Shown in pieces: positions 1 to 11,509 of a DNA stretch of 64,000 nucleotides (position 1 is the first letter of the stretch; each line of letters opens with the position of its first letter). The notes under the pieces are model-generated. The model was not told the origin of the DNA. It searched no databases and saw only the letters and a list, made by a program, of their open reading frames with translations. This DNA comes from Frateuria soli (GTDB lineage: Bacteria > Pseudomonadota > Gammaproteobacteria > Xanthomonadales > Rhodanobacteraceae), in contig NZ_CP088252.1 in assembly GCF_021117385.1 (NCBI RefSeq), forward strand, positions 1,984,001 through 2,048,000, read 5' to 3'. Position numbers and translations under genes: made by a program.

Positions 1-143
1 ATGCATCGAAGAAGCGCGACCAGGTCATCGCGGCGACCTCGGCCGGTAGCGCGCTGGCATCCTCGCGGGCGGCCGTAGAAGGCGTTGTAGCCGACCCAAA
101 GAGACAGCCACGCGTCGTGGCCGGCACGGAGCACGTCCCGCAC
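1..143 (-). pseudogene. GNAT-family N-acetyltransferase, 5' part, apparently frameshifted (partial at window edge)
   Basis: Reading the minus strand from a GTG at 143, the product starts VRDVLRAGHDAWLSLWVGYN and continues AFYGR, a typical beginning of small GNAT acetyltransferases. The homology then continues in another frame as EDASALPAEVAAMTWSRFFD. The switch falls at a GGG run at 67-69; removing one base there joins the two pieces without loss. No single frame covers both, so either the gene is inactivated by a one-base insertion or the assembly has an error. The rest lies outside the window. A GTG at 160 is in the downstream frame but gives no recognisable N-terminus. The gene follows nadD on the same strand with a short gap. 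Its substrate cannot be predicted. Confidence 0.6.
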
Positions 144-177
144 GGTGACGGTCGGCTCACGGCAGCTTCGCCCGCGG

Positions 178-813
178 TTAGGACTGGCGGTAGGGTGCCA
201 GCAGCGCCGGGTCGCCGAACAGCGCCTCGGGCAGCAGGTAGCGGGGGTTCCGGCCCGCCGCGAGCAGGTCGCGGATGCGGGTCGCGGAGATGTCCAGCGG
301 GGTGACGTCCAGCTCCACGATCATTCCCGCCGGCCGTTCGCGCAGTCGACGGGGGTCGGCCACGCTGCGCGCCGCCACCTCCGCAGCCAGTTCGGCGGGC
401 CAGCCGTGCGTGCCGCCCGGCCGGGACAGTACGCCGATGTGCGCAGCATCGAACAGCGCGTGCCAGCGATGCCACTGGGGCAGCCCGGCGAAGGCATCGG
501 CGCCCAGCAGCAGCACGATCGGCCGTTCGCCCTCCTCCGCTCGCAACTCGGCCAGCGTGTCGATGGTGTACGACGGGCCGCCGCGCGCCAGCTCGCGGGC
601 GTCCAGAAGCAACCGATCCTGTCCGCACAGCGCGGCGCGCAGCATCGCCACGCGGGTGGTGGCGTCGGCGATCGGTGGCGGCCGATGCGGTGGCACGGCG
701 GCGGGCATCAGGCGCACCTCGGCATCGAGCAGTTCGGACGCCTCCCACGCCACCGCCAGGTGGGCGAGGTGGATGGGATCGAAGGTGCCGCCGAGGATGG
801 CTAGCGGGCTCAT
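178..813 (-). CDS. nadD: nicotinate-nucleotide adenylyltransferase
   Basis: Transfers AMP from ATP to nicotinic acid mononucleotide, the penultimate step of NAD synthesis in the cytoplasm. The 211-residue length is normal for NadD. The N-terminus has the nucleotidyltransferase signature GGTFDPIHLAH (residues 8-18, with the catalytic HxxH), and the C-terminus has the ISATRIR version of the ISSTxxR nucleotide-binding motif. It lies downstream of holA on the same strand, the usual holA-nadD neighbourhood, but a repeat-filled gap of about 180 bp separates them. The rsfS and rlmH genes that often follow nadD are not seen; the next gene is a broken acetyltransferase. Confidence 0.95.
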   Translation of the reverse strand: MSPLAILGGTFDPIHLAHLAVAWEASELLDAEVRLMPAAVPPHRPPPIADATTRVAMLRAALCGQDRLLLDARELARGGPSYTIDTLAELRAEEGERPIVLLLGADAFAGLPQWHRWHALFDAAHIGVLSRPGGTHGWPAELAAEVAARSVADPRRLRERPAGMIVELDVTPLDISATRIRDLLAAGRNPRYLLPEALFGDPALLAPYRQS

Positions 814-825
814 GGCGCCTCTGCT

Positions 826-980
826 CCCTCTCCCCGCCGGGGAGAGGGTTGGAGTGAGGGGCCACGCCCCGTAGAAGCTGCCGTCAGGCGAGAAGCAATC
901 TGGTCTCGCCTCGGGGCAGGAACAGGCACTTTCGCGAGCCCCGGCCCCTCACCCCGGCCCTCTCCCCGGCGGGGAGAGGG
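826..980. repeat. inverted pair of palindromic repeats (CTCTCCCCG family)
   Basis: Two near-identical palindromes, at 826-848 and 958-980, each have CCCTCTCCCCG opposite CGGGGAGAGGG. The flanks also match in inverted orientation (GTGAGGGGCC after the first, GGCCCCTCAC before the second). The whole therefore forms a large inverted repeat with about 80 bp of spacer. It fills the gap between the holA stop and the nadD start and could act as an RNA hairpin or a REP-like element. Degenerate relatives occur near 5441-5493 and 39901-39975. Confidence 0.75.
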
Positions 981-994
981 AGCGAAGGGCGCGC

Positions 995-2005
995 TCATCG
1001 CAGCGCCGCGGCCGCGCGCGGCTCGGCGATGGCGGCAATCAGCCGCTCGGCCTCCAGCCACGGCTCGCCCCATTCGCGCCCCTTGGCCATGCGGTCGATG
1101 CGCGAGGCGCGGGCCAGGCAGGCCAGCCAGTGCTCGCGCGGCGCGCGGCGCAGGGCCTTGCGGAACAACTGCTCGCGCGCCGGCCACAGCCGCTCGGCAC
1201 GCGCCTGCTGGGCGAAGTCGCGGGCGTTCGCCAGGCGCAGTGCGAGCTGCAACTGGTTGACCAGCCAGCCCATCAGCGGGATCAGGTCCTCGCCCTCGCC
1301 ACGCAGGCCGGCCAGGATGCGCAGCGCGCGACCGCCGTCGCCGGCGAAGGCGGCGTCGGTGAGCTTGAACGCATCGTAGCGGGCGCTGTCGGCGACCAGG
1401 TTCTCCATTTCGGCCGCATCGATGCGGCCACTGCCGTGCAGCACGACGAGCTTGTCGATCTCCTGCGCCGCGGCGAGCAGGTTGCCCTCGACGCGCTCGG
1501 CCAGCAGCGCGGCGGCGTCCGGCGTGGCGGTGAGTCCGCGCGAGGCGAGTCGCGCGCCGATCCAGCCGGCCCACTCCTGCGGCCTGGGCGCGTTGAACAC
1601 GGCCAGCACGCCGGCGGCGTCGACCTGCCTGGTCCAGGCGCCCTCGTGCTTGTTGCTCCACTCCACCGCGGTGATCAACAGCGTCACGTCCGGCGGCGGA
1701 TCGGCACAGAACGCGGTGATCGCCTTGGCTCCCTCCACGCCCGGCCGCCCGGTGGGCAAGCGCAGGTCGAGCAGGCGGCGACTGGCGAACAGCGACATGC
1801 CGGCGGCCGATCGCGCCAGGTCGTCCCAGTCGAAATGCTGGCCCGCTTCGAGCACCTCGCGCTCGGCGTAGCCCAGTTCACGGGCGCGCGCGCGCAACGC
1901 GTCGGCGGCCTCCAGCACCAGCAGCTCCTCGCCCGCCAGCAGGTACGCCGGCGCCAGCCGGTCGGATGCCAGCAGCTTGTTCCACTGGGCGGACGACAGC
2001 GGCAT
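995..2005 (-). CDS. holA: DNA polymerase III delta subunit
   Basis: Clamp-loader subunit that opens the beta sliding clamp during replication. The 336 residues match the family length. The N-terminus carries the typical block AYLLAGEELLVLEAADALRA, and the body follows the AAA+-like fold with a C-terminal collar domain containing LIPLMGWLVNQLQLALR. It follows lptE after a one-base gap and leuS before that, the conserved leuS-lptE-holA order of gammaproteobacteria, so it is probably cotranscribed from upstream of leuS. Confidence 0.95.
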   Translation of the reverse strand: MPLSSAQWNKLLASDRLAPAYLLAGEELLVLEAADALRARARELGYAEREVLEAGQHFDWDDLARSAAGMSLFASRRLLDLRLPTGRPGVEGAKAITAFCADPPPDVTLLITAVEWSNKHEGAWTRQVDAAGVLAVFNAPRPQEWAGWIGARLASRGLTATPDAAALLAERVEGNLLAAAQEIDKLVVLHGSGRIDAAEMENLVADSARYDAFKLTDAAFAGDGGRALRILAGLRGEGEDLIPLMGWLVNQLQLALRLANARDFAQQARAERLWPAREQLFRKALRRAPREHWLACLARASRIDRMAKGREWGEPWLEAERLIAAIAEPRAAAALR

Positions 2006-2006
2006 G

Positions 2007-5394
<3,388 letters not shown>

Positions 5395-5440
5395 GACGCT
5401 CCGGCGACGCAACGGGGCTTCGCTCGGGTGCGCACGGCAC

Positions 5441-5493
5441 CGGCCCCTGATCCTTTCCCCGTGCGGGGTACCTGCCCGAAGGACGGATGAGGG
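5441..5493. repeat. degenerate palindromic repeat in the pqiC-leuS gap
   Basis: The gap 5303-5584 has no gene. Besides the leuS promoter it holds an imperfect repeat with CCCCTGATCC, a CCCCGTGCGGGG hairpin and GGATGAGGG. It looks like a decayed member of the CTCTCCCCG palindrome family seen at 826-980. Confidence 0.35.
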
Positions 5494-5584
5494 CAATCCT
5501 GCGACCGCCTGGTCGGGAGATCGACCAGAAACCGGGCCATCCGCCCGTCGGCACTTTCCCGCCCTGGCGGGGAGGGCGCGGAGC

Positions 5585-6199
5585 CTATTCGCCCCGGCCC
5601 ACCACGGGACAGGCGGGTGACTGGCCGGCCGCGACCGACCCGGCGACCTGGGCGATCTCTTCGGCGAGCCTCGCCAGCGCGCGCTGGTGGCCTTCGACCA
5701 GCGCGCCGTAACCGGTCCCAACCGGCTCACGGAACTGGCCGGTGCAGGCGAGCATGGCGTCGCCCTGCAACTGGCGCACGCTCCAGGCCGCGTCCACCAG
5801 TGCGTAGTTGCCCGGGTCGGAATCGAAACGACGCAGGTCGACCTTGATGCGCAGCCGCGGCTTGCCACCGCTGGACAAACCGGTGACGTCCCGGGCATGC
5901 AGCGCCTGGGCGAGATCGGCCGACAGTGCCGCCCGCACCTCGTCCGCCAGCGGCGCGATCCAGCGCTCGCCGGACAACGGCGCCACGGCCTGCCCGCCCT
6001 GGCGGATCACCAGCTGCGGCTGGTCGACCTGGGCCGGAATGCCGACCGGCACCAGTTCGAAATCGAACGGTGCGGGACTCGCCGTGCCTGCCTCGGCCGG
6101 GGCCGGCGCCAGCAACGTGTAGTAGTGCGCCGGTTCGGAGGCGCAGGCGGCCAGCCCCAGCGCCAGCGCAGCGGCCGGCAGGTGTCGCGTACGGATCAT
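5585..6199 (-). CDS. pqiC: PqiC-like ABC-type transport auxiliary lipoprotein
   Basis: Predicted outer-membrane lipoprotein of the Pqi lipid-transport system. The 204-residue product starts with a short signal sequence and lipobox LAAC just before SEPAHYYTLLAP; the YYTL motif after the lipobox is typical of the PqiC/YmbA family. Its ATG overlaps the end of pqiB as ATGA. In E. coli PqiC forms an outer-membrane ring that docks the PqiB needle; I infer the same role here from the operon. Confidence 0.88.
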   Translation of the reverse strand: MIRTRHLPAAALALGLAACASEPAHYYTLLAPAPAEAGTASPAPFDFELVPVGIPAQVDQPQLVIRQGGQAVAPLSGERWIAPLADEVRAALSADLAQALHARDVTGLSSGGKPRLRIKVDLRRFDSDPGNYALVDAAWSVRQLQGDAMLACTGQFREPVGTGYGALVEGHQRALARLAEEIAQVAGSVAAGQSPACPVVGRGE

Positions 6200-7863
6200 G
6201 GCTTGCTCCCTTGCGGTGCGCGCGGCCGGGTGCGCTCGGGTGGCGCAGGCGGCGGGTCGTCCGGCCGGCCGCGGATCAGCGCTTCCGGGTGCACGCCCAG
6301 ATAATCGGTCAGCGCACGCAGCGAACGGGCCATGCGGCGCAGTTCCTCCAGCGTGCCGCCCAGATTCTGCTGCAGCGGCGAATCGGCCGACAGCGCGTTG
6401 TCGGCGCTGCCCAGCGTGCGCTGCGCGTCCTTGAGCGTGCCCTTCAGCTCCGGCAACACGCCGGAGTTGACCTGCTTGAGCGTGCGATCCAGTTCGGCCA
6501 GCGTCTGGTCGAGGTTGCGGCCGATGCTGTCGAACGGGATCTTCTGAACCTTGTTCACGATGTCAGCCAGCTGCTCCTGCAACTTGTCGAAGCTGCCGGG
6601 CGCGGTGGGCAGATCGACCGGCGTGGCGGCCTCGTCGAAGTGGGCCTTCGGTGCCTTGGGCACGAAATCCAGCGCGATGTAGAGCTGGCCGGTCAGCAGG
6701 TTGCCGGTGCGCGCCTGCGCCCGCAGGCCGCGCGCGACCAGCGGACCGAACATCCGCCCGAGGTCGACGCGACCGTCCTTCATACCCGCCTTCGCGGCCA
6801 GTTTCTCGTAGGCCTGGCCCAGCCGCCGCGGGTAGATCACCGCGCCCACCGTGAGCGGGAAGCGCTTGTCACGGGCTTCGTAGTCGAGGTTGATCGACAC
6901 CACCCTGCCAATGTTGACGCCAAGGAACTCCACCGGCGCATCCACCGCCAGCCCGCGCAGCGACTGGTTGAAGCGCATGCGGATGTAGCGCGGCGGCCCG
7001 TCCGGCGGGGACAGCGCGGTAGCTTCGTCGTCGAACAGGGCGAAATCCGCATCCTCGGCGGCGGGCGTGTTGTCGTGCGGCCCGCGCGGATCGCTGAAGG
7101 CGACGCCGCCGGCGATCACCGTCGCCAGCGACTGCGTGTTGAGCTTCAGGCCGTTGGCGCTCAGCGAGACGTCGACGCCGCTGGCGTTCCAGAAGCGCGT
7201 GTCACGGGTGACGAAGCGGTCGTTCGGACCGTCGACGAAGATGCGCAGCGATACGCCCTTGCCGTCCTTGTCCAGCGAGTAGGACACCACCCGACCGACC
7301 TGGATGCGTCGGTAGTACACCGGCGAGCCGATATCCAGCGAGCCCAGGTCGTCGGTGTGCAACACGAAGCTCTTGCCCGGAGCGCCGTGCAGCACGGCCG
7401 GCGGCATTTCCAGCCCCTTGAAATCGTATTGCTCTTCCTTGGAGTCGCCCACGTCGGTACCGATGAAGGCTCCGGAAAGCAGCGTATCCACGCCGGACAC
7501 GCCTCCCAGGCCGATGCGCGGACGCACCACCCAGTAACGCGTACCCCTGGTGGCGAAACTCTCGGCGCTCTTGTTGAGCGCCACCGTCACGCGCACGCGC
7601 TCGCGGTCGTCGGTCAGGTCCAGGCCGGTCACCTTGCCGATCACCACGTTCTTGTACTTGACCGGCGTCTTGCCGGACTCCAGGCCCTCGGCGGTCTGGA
7701 ACGTGATGGTGATCTGCGGACCCGCCTGCAGCCAGGCGTGCACCACCAGCGACAGGCCGACCAGCGCGGCCAGCACCGGCACCAGCCAGATCAGCGAGAG
7801 GCTGAAGCGGTGCTTGCGCACCACCGGCTCGGGCAAGTCCTCGCGCGGGGTCTGCTCAGTCAT
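6196..7863 (-). CDS. pqiB: PqiB, MCE/MlaD-family transport protein
   Basis: Periplasm-spanning MCE protein thought to form a tunnel for lipids between inner and outer membrane. Its 555 residues match E. coli PqiB. A single N-terminal membrane segment (about residues 20-46) is followed by three MCE repeats, recognisable by GKTPVKYKNVVIGKV (about 65), GSPVYYRRIQVGRVV (about 170) and APVEFLGVNIGRVVS (about 300). A coiled-coil helix follows, and the tail is rich in proline and arginine. Its start overlaps the upstream pqiA half by 8 bp and its end overlaps pqiC by 4 bp, so the four genes form one tight operon. Confidence 0.93.
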   Translation of the reverse strand: MTEQTPREDLPEPVVRKHRFSLSLIWLVPVLAALVGLSLVVHAWLQAGPQITITFQTAEGLESGKTPVKYKNVVIGKVTGLDLTDDRERVRVTVALNKSAESFATRGTRYWVVRPRIGLGGVSGVDTLLSGAFIGTDVGDSKEEQYDFKGLEMPPAVLHGAPGKSFVLHTDDLGSLDIGSPVYYRRIQVGRVVSYSLDKDGKGVSLRIFVDGPNDRFVTRDTRFWNASGVDVSLSANGLKLNTQSLATVIAGGVAFSDPRGPHDNTPAAEDADFALFDDEATALSPPDGPPRYIRMRFNQSLRGLAVDAPVEFLGVNIGRVVSINLDYEARDKRFPLTVGAVIYPRRLGQAYEKLAAKAGMKDGRVDLGRMFGPLVARGLRAQARTGNLLTGQLYIALDFVPKAPKAHFDEAATPVDLPTAPGSFDKLQEQLADIVNKVQKIPFDSIGRNLDQTLAELDRTLKQVNSGVLPELKGTLKDAQRTLGSADNALSADSPLQQNLGGTLEELRRMARSLRALTDYLGVHPEALIRGRPDDPPPAPPERTRPRAPQGSKP

Positions 7864-8476
7864 CGTCGGATATGTCCCACATCAGCCGGGGGTCGAAGCT
7901 CATCGAGGCGAACATCGTAAGTACCACGGTCAGGCCGAAGAACACCACGCCCGGCAGCGGTTCGACCTGGCTCAGGAAGCCGAAGCGCACCAGCGCGGTG
8001 AGCAAGGCCACCACGAACACGTCCAGCATCGACCAGTAGCCGATGAACTCCACCGCGCGGTAGAGGCTCGCCCGCTGGCGCAGTGCCCAGCGACTGCCAC
8101 GCTGCGTGGACAGCAGCAGCGTGCCCAGCACCAGGAACTTGGTCATCGGCACCACGATCGAGGCCGCGAACACGATCGCCGCCAGACTCGGGGAGCCCTT
8201 GATCCACAGCTCCACCACGCCGCTGATGATGGTGTTGTCGTCGACGTCGCCCAGGCTCACCGTGCGCATGATCGGCAGCACGTTGGCCGGGATGTAGAGG
8301 ATGAACGCCGCAAGCAGCAGCGCCCAGGTGCGCGCGATGCTGTTGCGCTTGCGCCGGTGCAGCGCGGCACCGCAGCGAGGGCAGCCCGCGCCATCGCCCG
8401 CCGGTGTGCGGCAGACCAGCCCGCAGACATGGCAGCCGATGATGCCCAGCTCCTGCGCGCGCGGAGCCCGGCTCAC
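7856..8476 (-). CDS. pqiA: PqiA family membrane protein, second half
   Basis: Integral inner-membrane protein of about 206 residues equivalent to the C-terminal half of E. coli PqiA. It starts with a zinc-ribbon-like CHVCG plus CPRCG pair, then four predicted membrane helices beginning at TWALLLAAFILYIPANVLPIM. I chose the GTG at 8476 because it overlaps the TGA of the preceding PqiA half as GTGA and is the only in-frame start before the cysteine motif. A much longer open frame upstream is read-through without conserved sequence. Together with the neighbouring half it would form the membrane base of the Pqi lipid transporter. Confidence 0.85.
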   Translation of the reverse strand: MSRAPRAQELGIIGCHVCGLVCRTPAGDGAGCPRCGAALHRRKRNSIARTWALLLAAFILYIPANVLPIMRTVSLGDVDDNTIISGVVELWIKGSPSLAAIVFAASIVVPMTKFLVLGTLLLSTQRGSRWALRQRASLYRAVEFIGYWSMLDVFVVALLTALVRFGFLSQVEPLPGVVFFGLTVVLTMFASMSFDPRLMWDISDDD

Positions 8477-9147
8477 GCGTCCTGCTCCGTGGCGTCCCAC
8501 AGCCGGCGCAGATCGATGCCGGAAAACACCGTGATCAGCAGCGTAAGCACGCCGTACGCCCAGATTCCCGGGTCCGGCTGCACATCGAAATAGGCGCGCG
8601 CCTTGACGATCGATACCAGCGCACCGAGCACGAACACCTCGGTCATGGTCCACGGCTGCAGGTGGAACAGCGTCTTCATGATCGGCGCGAAGCCCGGCGC
8701 GCGCCGGCCGTCGCGGGCGAACAGCAACACCCAGCCGAGCATAAGCATCTTGTTGAGCGGGAAAAAGAACAGCGTTGCGGCCGCCACCACCGCGACCAGC
8801 GGGGCGCCCTGTTCCCACATCATGAGGATGGTGCCCCACAACGTGGCGCTGCTCTGCTGCGCGCCCAGGCCCAGGGTGACCACCGGCCACACGTTCGCGA
8901 TCAGGAACACGATCAGCGAGGTGAGCACCAGTGCCAGCATGCCGTCGGCGTTGAGCGCGTGGTAGCGGGCCAGCAGCGCTCCGCAGCGCACGCAGCGCAT
9001 GGTTTCGCCCCGCGCCAGCGCGCGGCTGCGGTGCACCGTGTCGCAGTGCTCGCAGATCACCATCGACGGCGACGAGGCGTGCAGTCGCCCGGCCGCGGCG
9101 TTGCCGGTCGGGTCGATGGGGGCGAGGCCGTGTTCTGGCGTGCTCAT
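8473..9147 (-). CDS. pqiA: PqiA family membrane protein, first half
   Basis: First gene of the pqi operon: about 224 residues with a CEHCD and CVRCG cysteine pair followed by four predicted membrane helices, starting at LALVLTSLIVFLIANVWPVV. E. coli PqiA carries two such units in one 417-residue chain; here each unit is a separate gene with overlapping ends. The ATG at 9147 starts MSTPEHGL; an upstream in-frame extension looks non-coding. The 211 bp between this gene and the divergent thioredoxin gene would hold both promoters. Confidence 0.85.
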   Translation of the reverse strand: MSTPEHGLAPIDPTGNAAAGRLHASSPSMVICEHCDTVHRSRALARGETMRCVRCGALLARYHALNADGMLALVLTSLIVFLIANVWPVVTLGLGAQQSSATLWGTILMMWEQGAPLVAVVAAATLFFFPLNKMLMLGWVLLFARDGRRAPGFAPIMKTLFHLQPWTMTEVFVLGALVSIVKARAYFDVQPDPGIWAYGVLTLLITVFSGIDLRRLWDATEQDA

Positions 9148-9358
9148 CGGCCCATTCTCGCAAATCCGCGCCCCGGGGATGGCGGCAGCGCGCCGCATCC
9201 GCCCGGGAAACCGCGCGCCGATCGTGAAGGAGCCCACCGTGGGCGACGCCTTCCCGCAACAAGCGCCTCACGCGAGAAAGGCCGTGCAGGCGCGCCCATG
9301 CCTCTTGATATGCTGCCCGGCGCCCCGATCTCGAACCTTCCTTTCCTGGAGAGCTCAC

Positions 9359-10240
9359 GTGACCGCCGCTGCCCAAGCCCACGTCTTCGACATCGACACG
9401 GCCAACTTCGAGAGCGAGGTGCTGCGCGCCTCGATGACCACGCCCGTGCTGGTCGATTTCTGGGCCACCTGGTGCGGCCCGTGCAAGACGCTGGGCCCCA
9501 TGCTCGAAAAGCTCGCCGCCGAATACAACGGCGCCTTCCGGCTGGCCAAGGTGGACGTGGACAAGAACCAGGAGCTGGCCGCGATGTTCGGCATCCGCTC
9601 CATTCCCACCGTGATGCTGGTCAAGGACGGGCAACTGGCGGACGGGTTCGCCGGCGCGCTGCCCGAGGGCGAGCTGCGCGAGTTTCTTTCGCGCCACGTG
9701 CAGCCACTGGAGGGCGCGGCGCCGGCCGAGCCCGATGCGACCGCGGCGGCCGAGGCGGCCGAGGCGACGGACCCGGCTCAGGCGATCAACCGCCTGCAGC
9801 AGGAGATCGCCGCGGCGCCGGACCGCGCCGAACTCAAGCTCGACCTCGCACTGGCCCTGATGCGCAACGGCCAGTCCGATGCGGCCGAAGCCGAGCTCAA
9901 TGCGCTGCCGGCAAACCTGGCCACCGACGCCCGCGCCGTGCGCCTGCGCAGCCAGCTGGACCTCGCCCGTGCGCTGGACGGCGCCCCGTCGCTGGCCGAG
10001 CTGCGCCAGCGTGTGCAGGCCGATCCGGCCGACTGGGCCGCGCGCGACCTGCTCGGCGTGCGCCTGCTGCTGGAAAACGATCCGGCCGCCGGCCTGGACC
10101 AGTTCCTGGCGATCCTGGAGAAGGCTCGCGACTGGAACGAGGGCGGCGCGAAGAAGCGCCTGCTGGCCGCCTTCGCCACGCTGGACGATGCGGAACTGGT
10201 GGGTCGCTACCGCCGCCGCATGGCCTCGCTGCTGTTCTAG
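9359..10240 (+). CDS. cnoX: CnoX-like thioredoxin with C-terminal TPR repeats (chaperedoxin)
   Basis: A 293-residue fusion of an N-terminal thioredoxin domain and a C-terminal helical TPR-like region, the YbbN/CnoX layout. The active-site motif is intact as WCGPC (cysteines 39 and 42), with the cis-proline in IRSIPTVML. The GTG start at 9359 has a GGAG Shine-Dalgarno about 8 bases upstream and begins VTAAAQAHVF; longer in-frame extensions lack conservation. CnoX proteins hold unfolding or oxidised proteins and hand them to GroEL. E. coli CnoX lacks the redox-active first cysteine, so this protein may keep disulfide-exchange activity. An alanine/glutamate-rich linker joins the domains. Confidence 0.85.
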   Translation: MTAAAQAHVFDIDTANFESEVLRASMTTPVLVDFWATWCGPCKTLGPMLEKLAAEYNGAFRLAKVDVDKNQELAAMFGIRSIPTVMLVKDGQLADGFAGALPEGELREFLSRHVQPLEGAAPAEPDATAAAEAAEATDPAQAINRLQQEIAAAPDRAELKLDLALALMRNGQSDAAEAELNALPANLATDARAVRLRSQLDLARALDGAPSLAELRQRVQADPADWAARDLLGVRLLLENDPAAGLDQFLAILEKARDWNEGGAKKRLLAAFATLDDAELVGRYRRRMASLLF

Positions 10241-10324
10241 CCCGCGGGCATCCTTGCAGGAGCCCAGGGGGCCCATACGCCTGCGTACGTTAGACTGGCG
10301 CATTCCCGCCAGCTTTTTCCGCCG

Positions 10325-10783
10325 ATGCGCCCCACCACGTTCCGCCGCCTGCTCAATCTCTGGCCGCCGTTCCTGTTCAACAGCATCCGCGTGCTGGAGG
10401 TCAGCGAGGACTGGAGCCGGGCACGCGTCGTGCTGCGCCTGCGCCCGTGGAACCGCAACTACGTGCGCAGCCAGTTCGGCGGCAACCTGTTCGCCATGAC
10501 CGATCCGTTCTGGATGCTGTTGGCGATGCACCGCCTGGGCAGCGACTACTACGTATGGGACAAGGCCGGCGCGATCGACTTCGTGTCACCCGGCCGCGAG
10601 GATGTGTTCGCCTCCTTCGACCTGACCGATGCCGTGGTCGAAGAATTGCGCACGGCTGCTGCGGCCGGCGACAAGGTGTTGCGCTGGTTCGAGACCGAAG
10701 TGGCCACCGCTTCGGGCGAAGTCGTCGCCCGTGTGCGCAAGCAGCTCTACGTGCGGCTCAAGCCCAAGGCGCGCGGCGCCTAG
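10325..10783 (+). CDS. DUF4442 hotdog-fold protein
   Basis: A 152-residue protein of the DUF4442 family, related to PaaI-type thioesterases. It starts RPTTFRRLLNLWPPFLFN and contains RNYVRSQFGGNLFAMTDPF, the family's conserved core. The substrate is unknown. A -10-like TAGACT lies at 10289-10294, about 30 bp before the ATG, so it probably has its own promoter, although it is only 84 bp behind the thioredoxin gene. No partner gene suggests a pathway. Confidence 0.8.
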   Translation: MRPTTFRRLLNLWPPFLFNSIRVLEVSEDWSRARVVLRLRPWNRNYVRSQFGGNLFAMTDPFWMLLAMHRLGSDYYVWDKAGAIDFVSPGREDVFASFDLTDAVVEELRTAAAAGDKVLRWFETEVATASGEVVARVRKQLYVRLKPKARGA

Positions 10784-10846
10784 GATCGGCTTCCACCGGC
10801 CGGCCTTTCTGCGGGGTTGCCGGTTGGAGCCCTGGCCACATCCGCA

Positions 10847-11509
10847 CTAAGCGCCACGTTCGAAGCGGGCGATCTCCTCCAGCGCGGCCTCGGCCTTGCG
10901 CACCGCCTTGCCGGCGGCGTTGTCGGTGATCCAGCGCAGGCGCCCGGTCCAGTGCGCAAGCAATACCACCGCCAGCACGAGCGCCAGCGAAACCCAGCCG
11001 CAGATCACGAGCCAACCCACGAAGGCGGGCCAGCGGGCCCAGACATCCACGCCGATCTCCCAGTGCATCTCGATCAACAGCAGGGGGATCCAGACGAAGC
11101 TGCCGATCACCGCGAACACCGGCGCCTCGATCCGCACGCGCCAGGCGCGCAGCTGCGCCAGGCGACGCTGGATATCCAGCACCGGCGCGGTGTAGTCGAT
11201 CTCCAGCACCAGATGGAGGATGCGCCCGGCGAATGCGACCATGACCAGGCCGAACACCTGCACGGTCACGCCGAGCACGATCCGGTGCAGCACGTCCCGG
11301 TGGCTGGTCCAGTAGGCCGTGCCGAGCAGCATGAAGAGCACGCCGAAGGCGAGCTGGATCGACTGCCCCCACACCAGCGGCCGCAAGCCATGGCGCAGCT
11401 TGTCCAGCCGGCCTTCCCTGTAAAGCCTGAGATTGAGCGCCTGCTGCTGGTCCAGGCGCTGGTTGAGTTGCTGCCAGGCCAGCTTCATCTCGTCCAGTTC
11501 CATGCTCAT
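10847..11509 (-). CDS. membrane protein coupled to the ECF sigma factor, possible anti-sigma factor
   Basis: A 220-residue protein with a short cytoplasmic, glutamine-rich N-terminus (MKLAWQQLNQRLDQQQAL) and four predicted membrane helices. The C-terminal tail is cytoplasmic and ends EEIARFERGA. I recognise no named domain. Its ATG overlaps the sigma-factor stop as ATGA, so the two are translationally coupled, the usual position for an anti-sigma factor. It lacks an obvious zinc-binding anti-sigma motif (HxxxCxxC), so the role is inferred from context only. Confidence 0.7.
   Translation of the reverse strand: MSMELDEMKLAWQQLNQRLDQQQALNLRLYREGRLDKLRHGLRPLVWGQSIQLAFGVLFMLLGTAYWTSHRDVLHRIVLGVTVQVFGLVMVAFAGRILHLVLEIDYTAPVLDIQRRLAQLRAWRVRIEAPVFAVIGSFVWIPLLLIEMHWEIGVDVWARWPAFVGWLVICGWVSLALVLAVVLLAHWTGRLRWITDNAAGKAVRKAEAALEEIARFERGA

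Noticed and set aside
7856-10531. 891-codon minus-strand frame covering the pqiA half and running upstream past the thioredoxin gene
   Set aside because: Only its last 206 residues match PqiA; the rest is antisense to the thioredoxin and hotdog-protein genes and has no conserved content.
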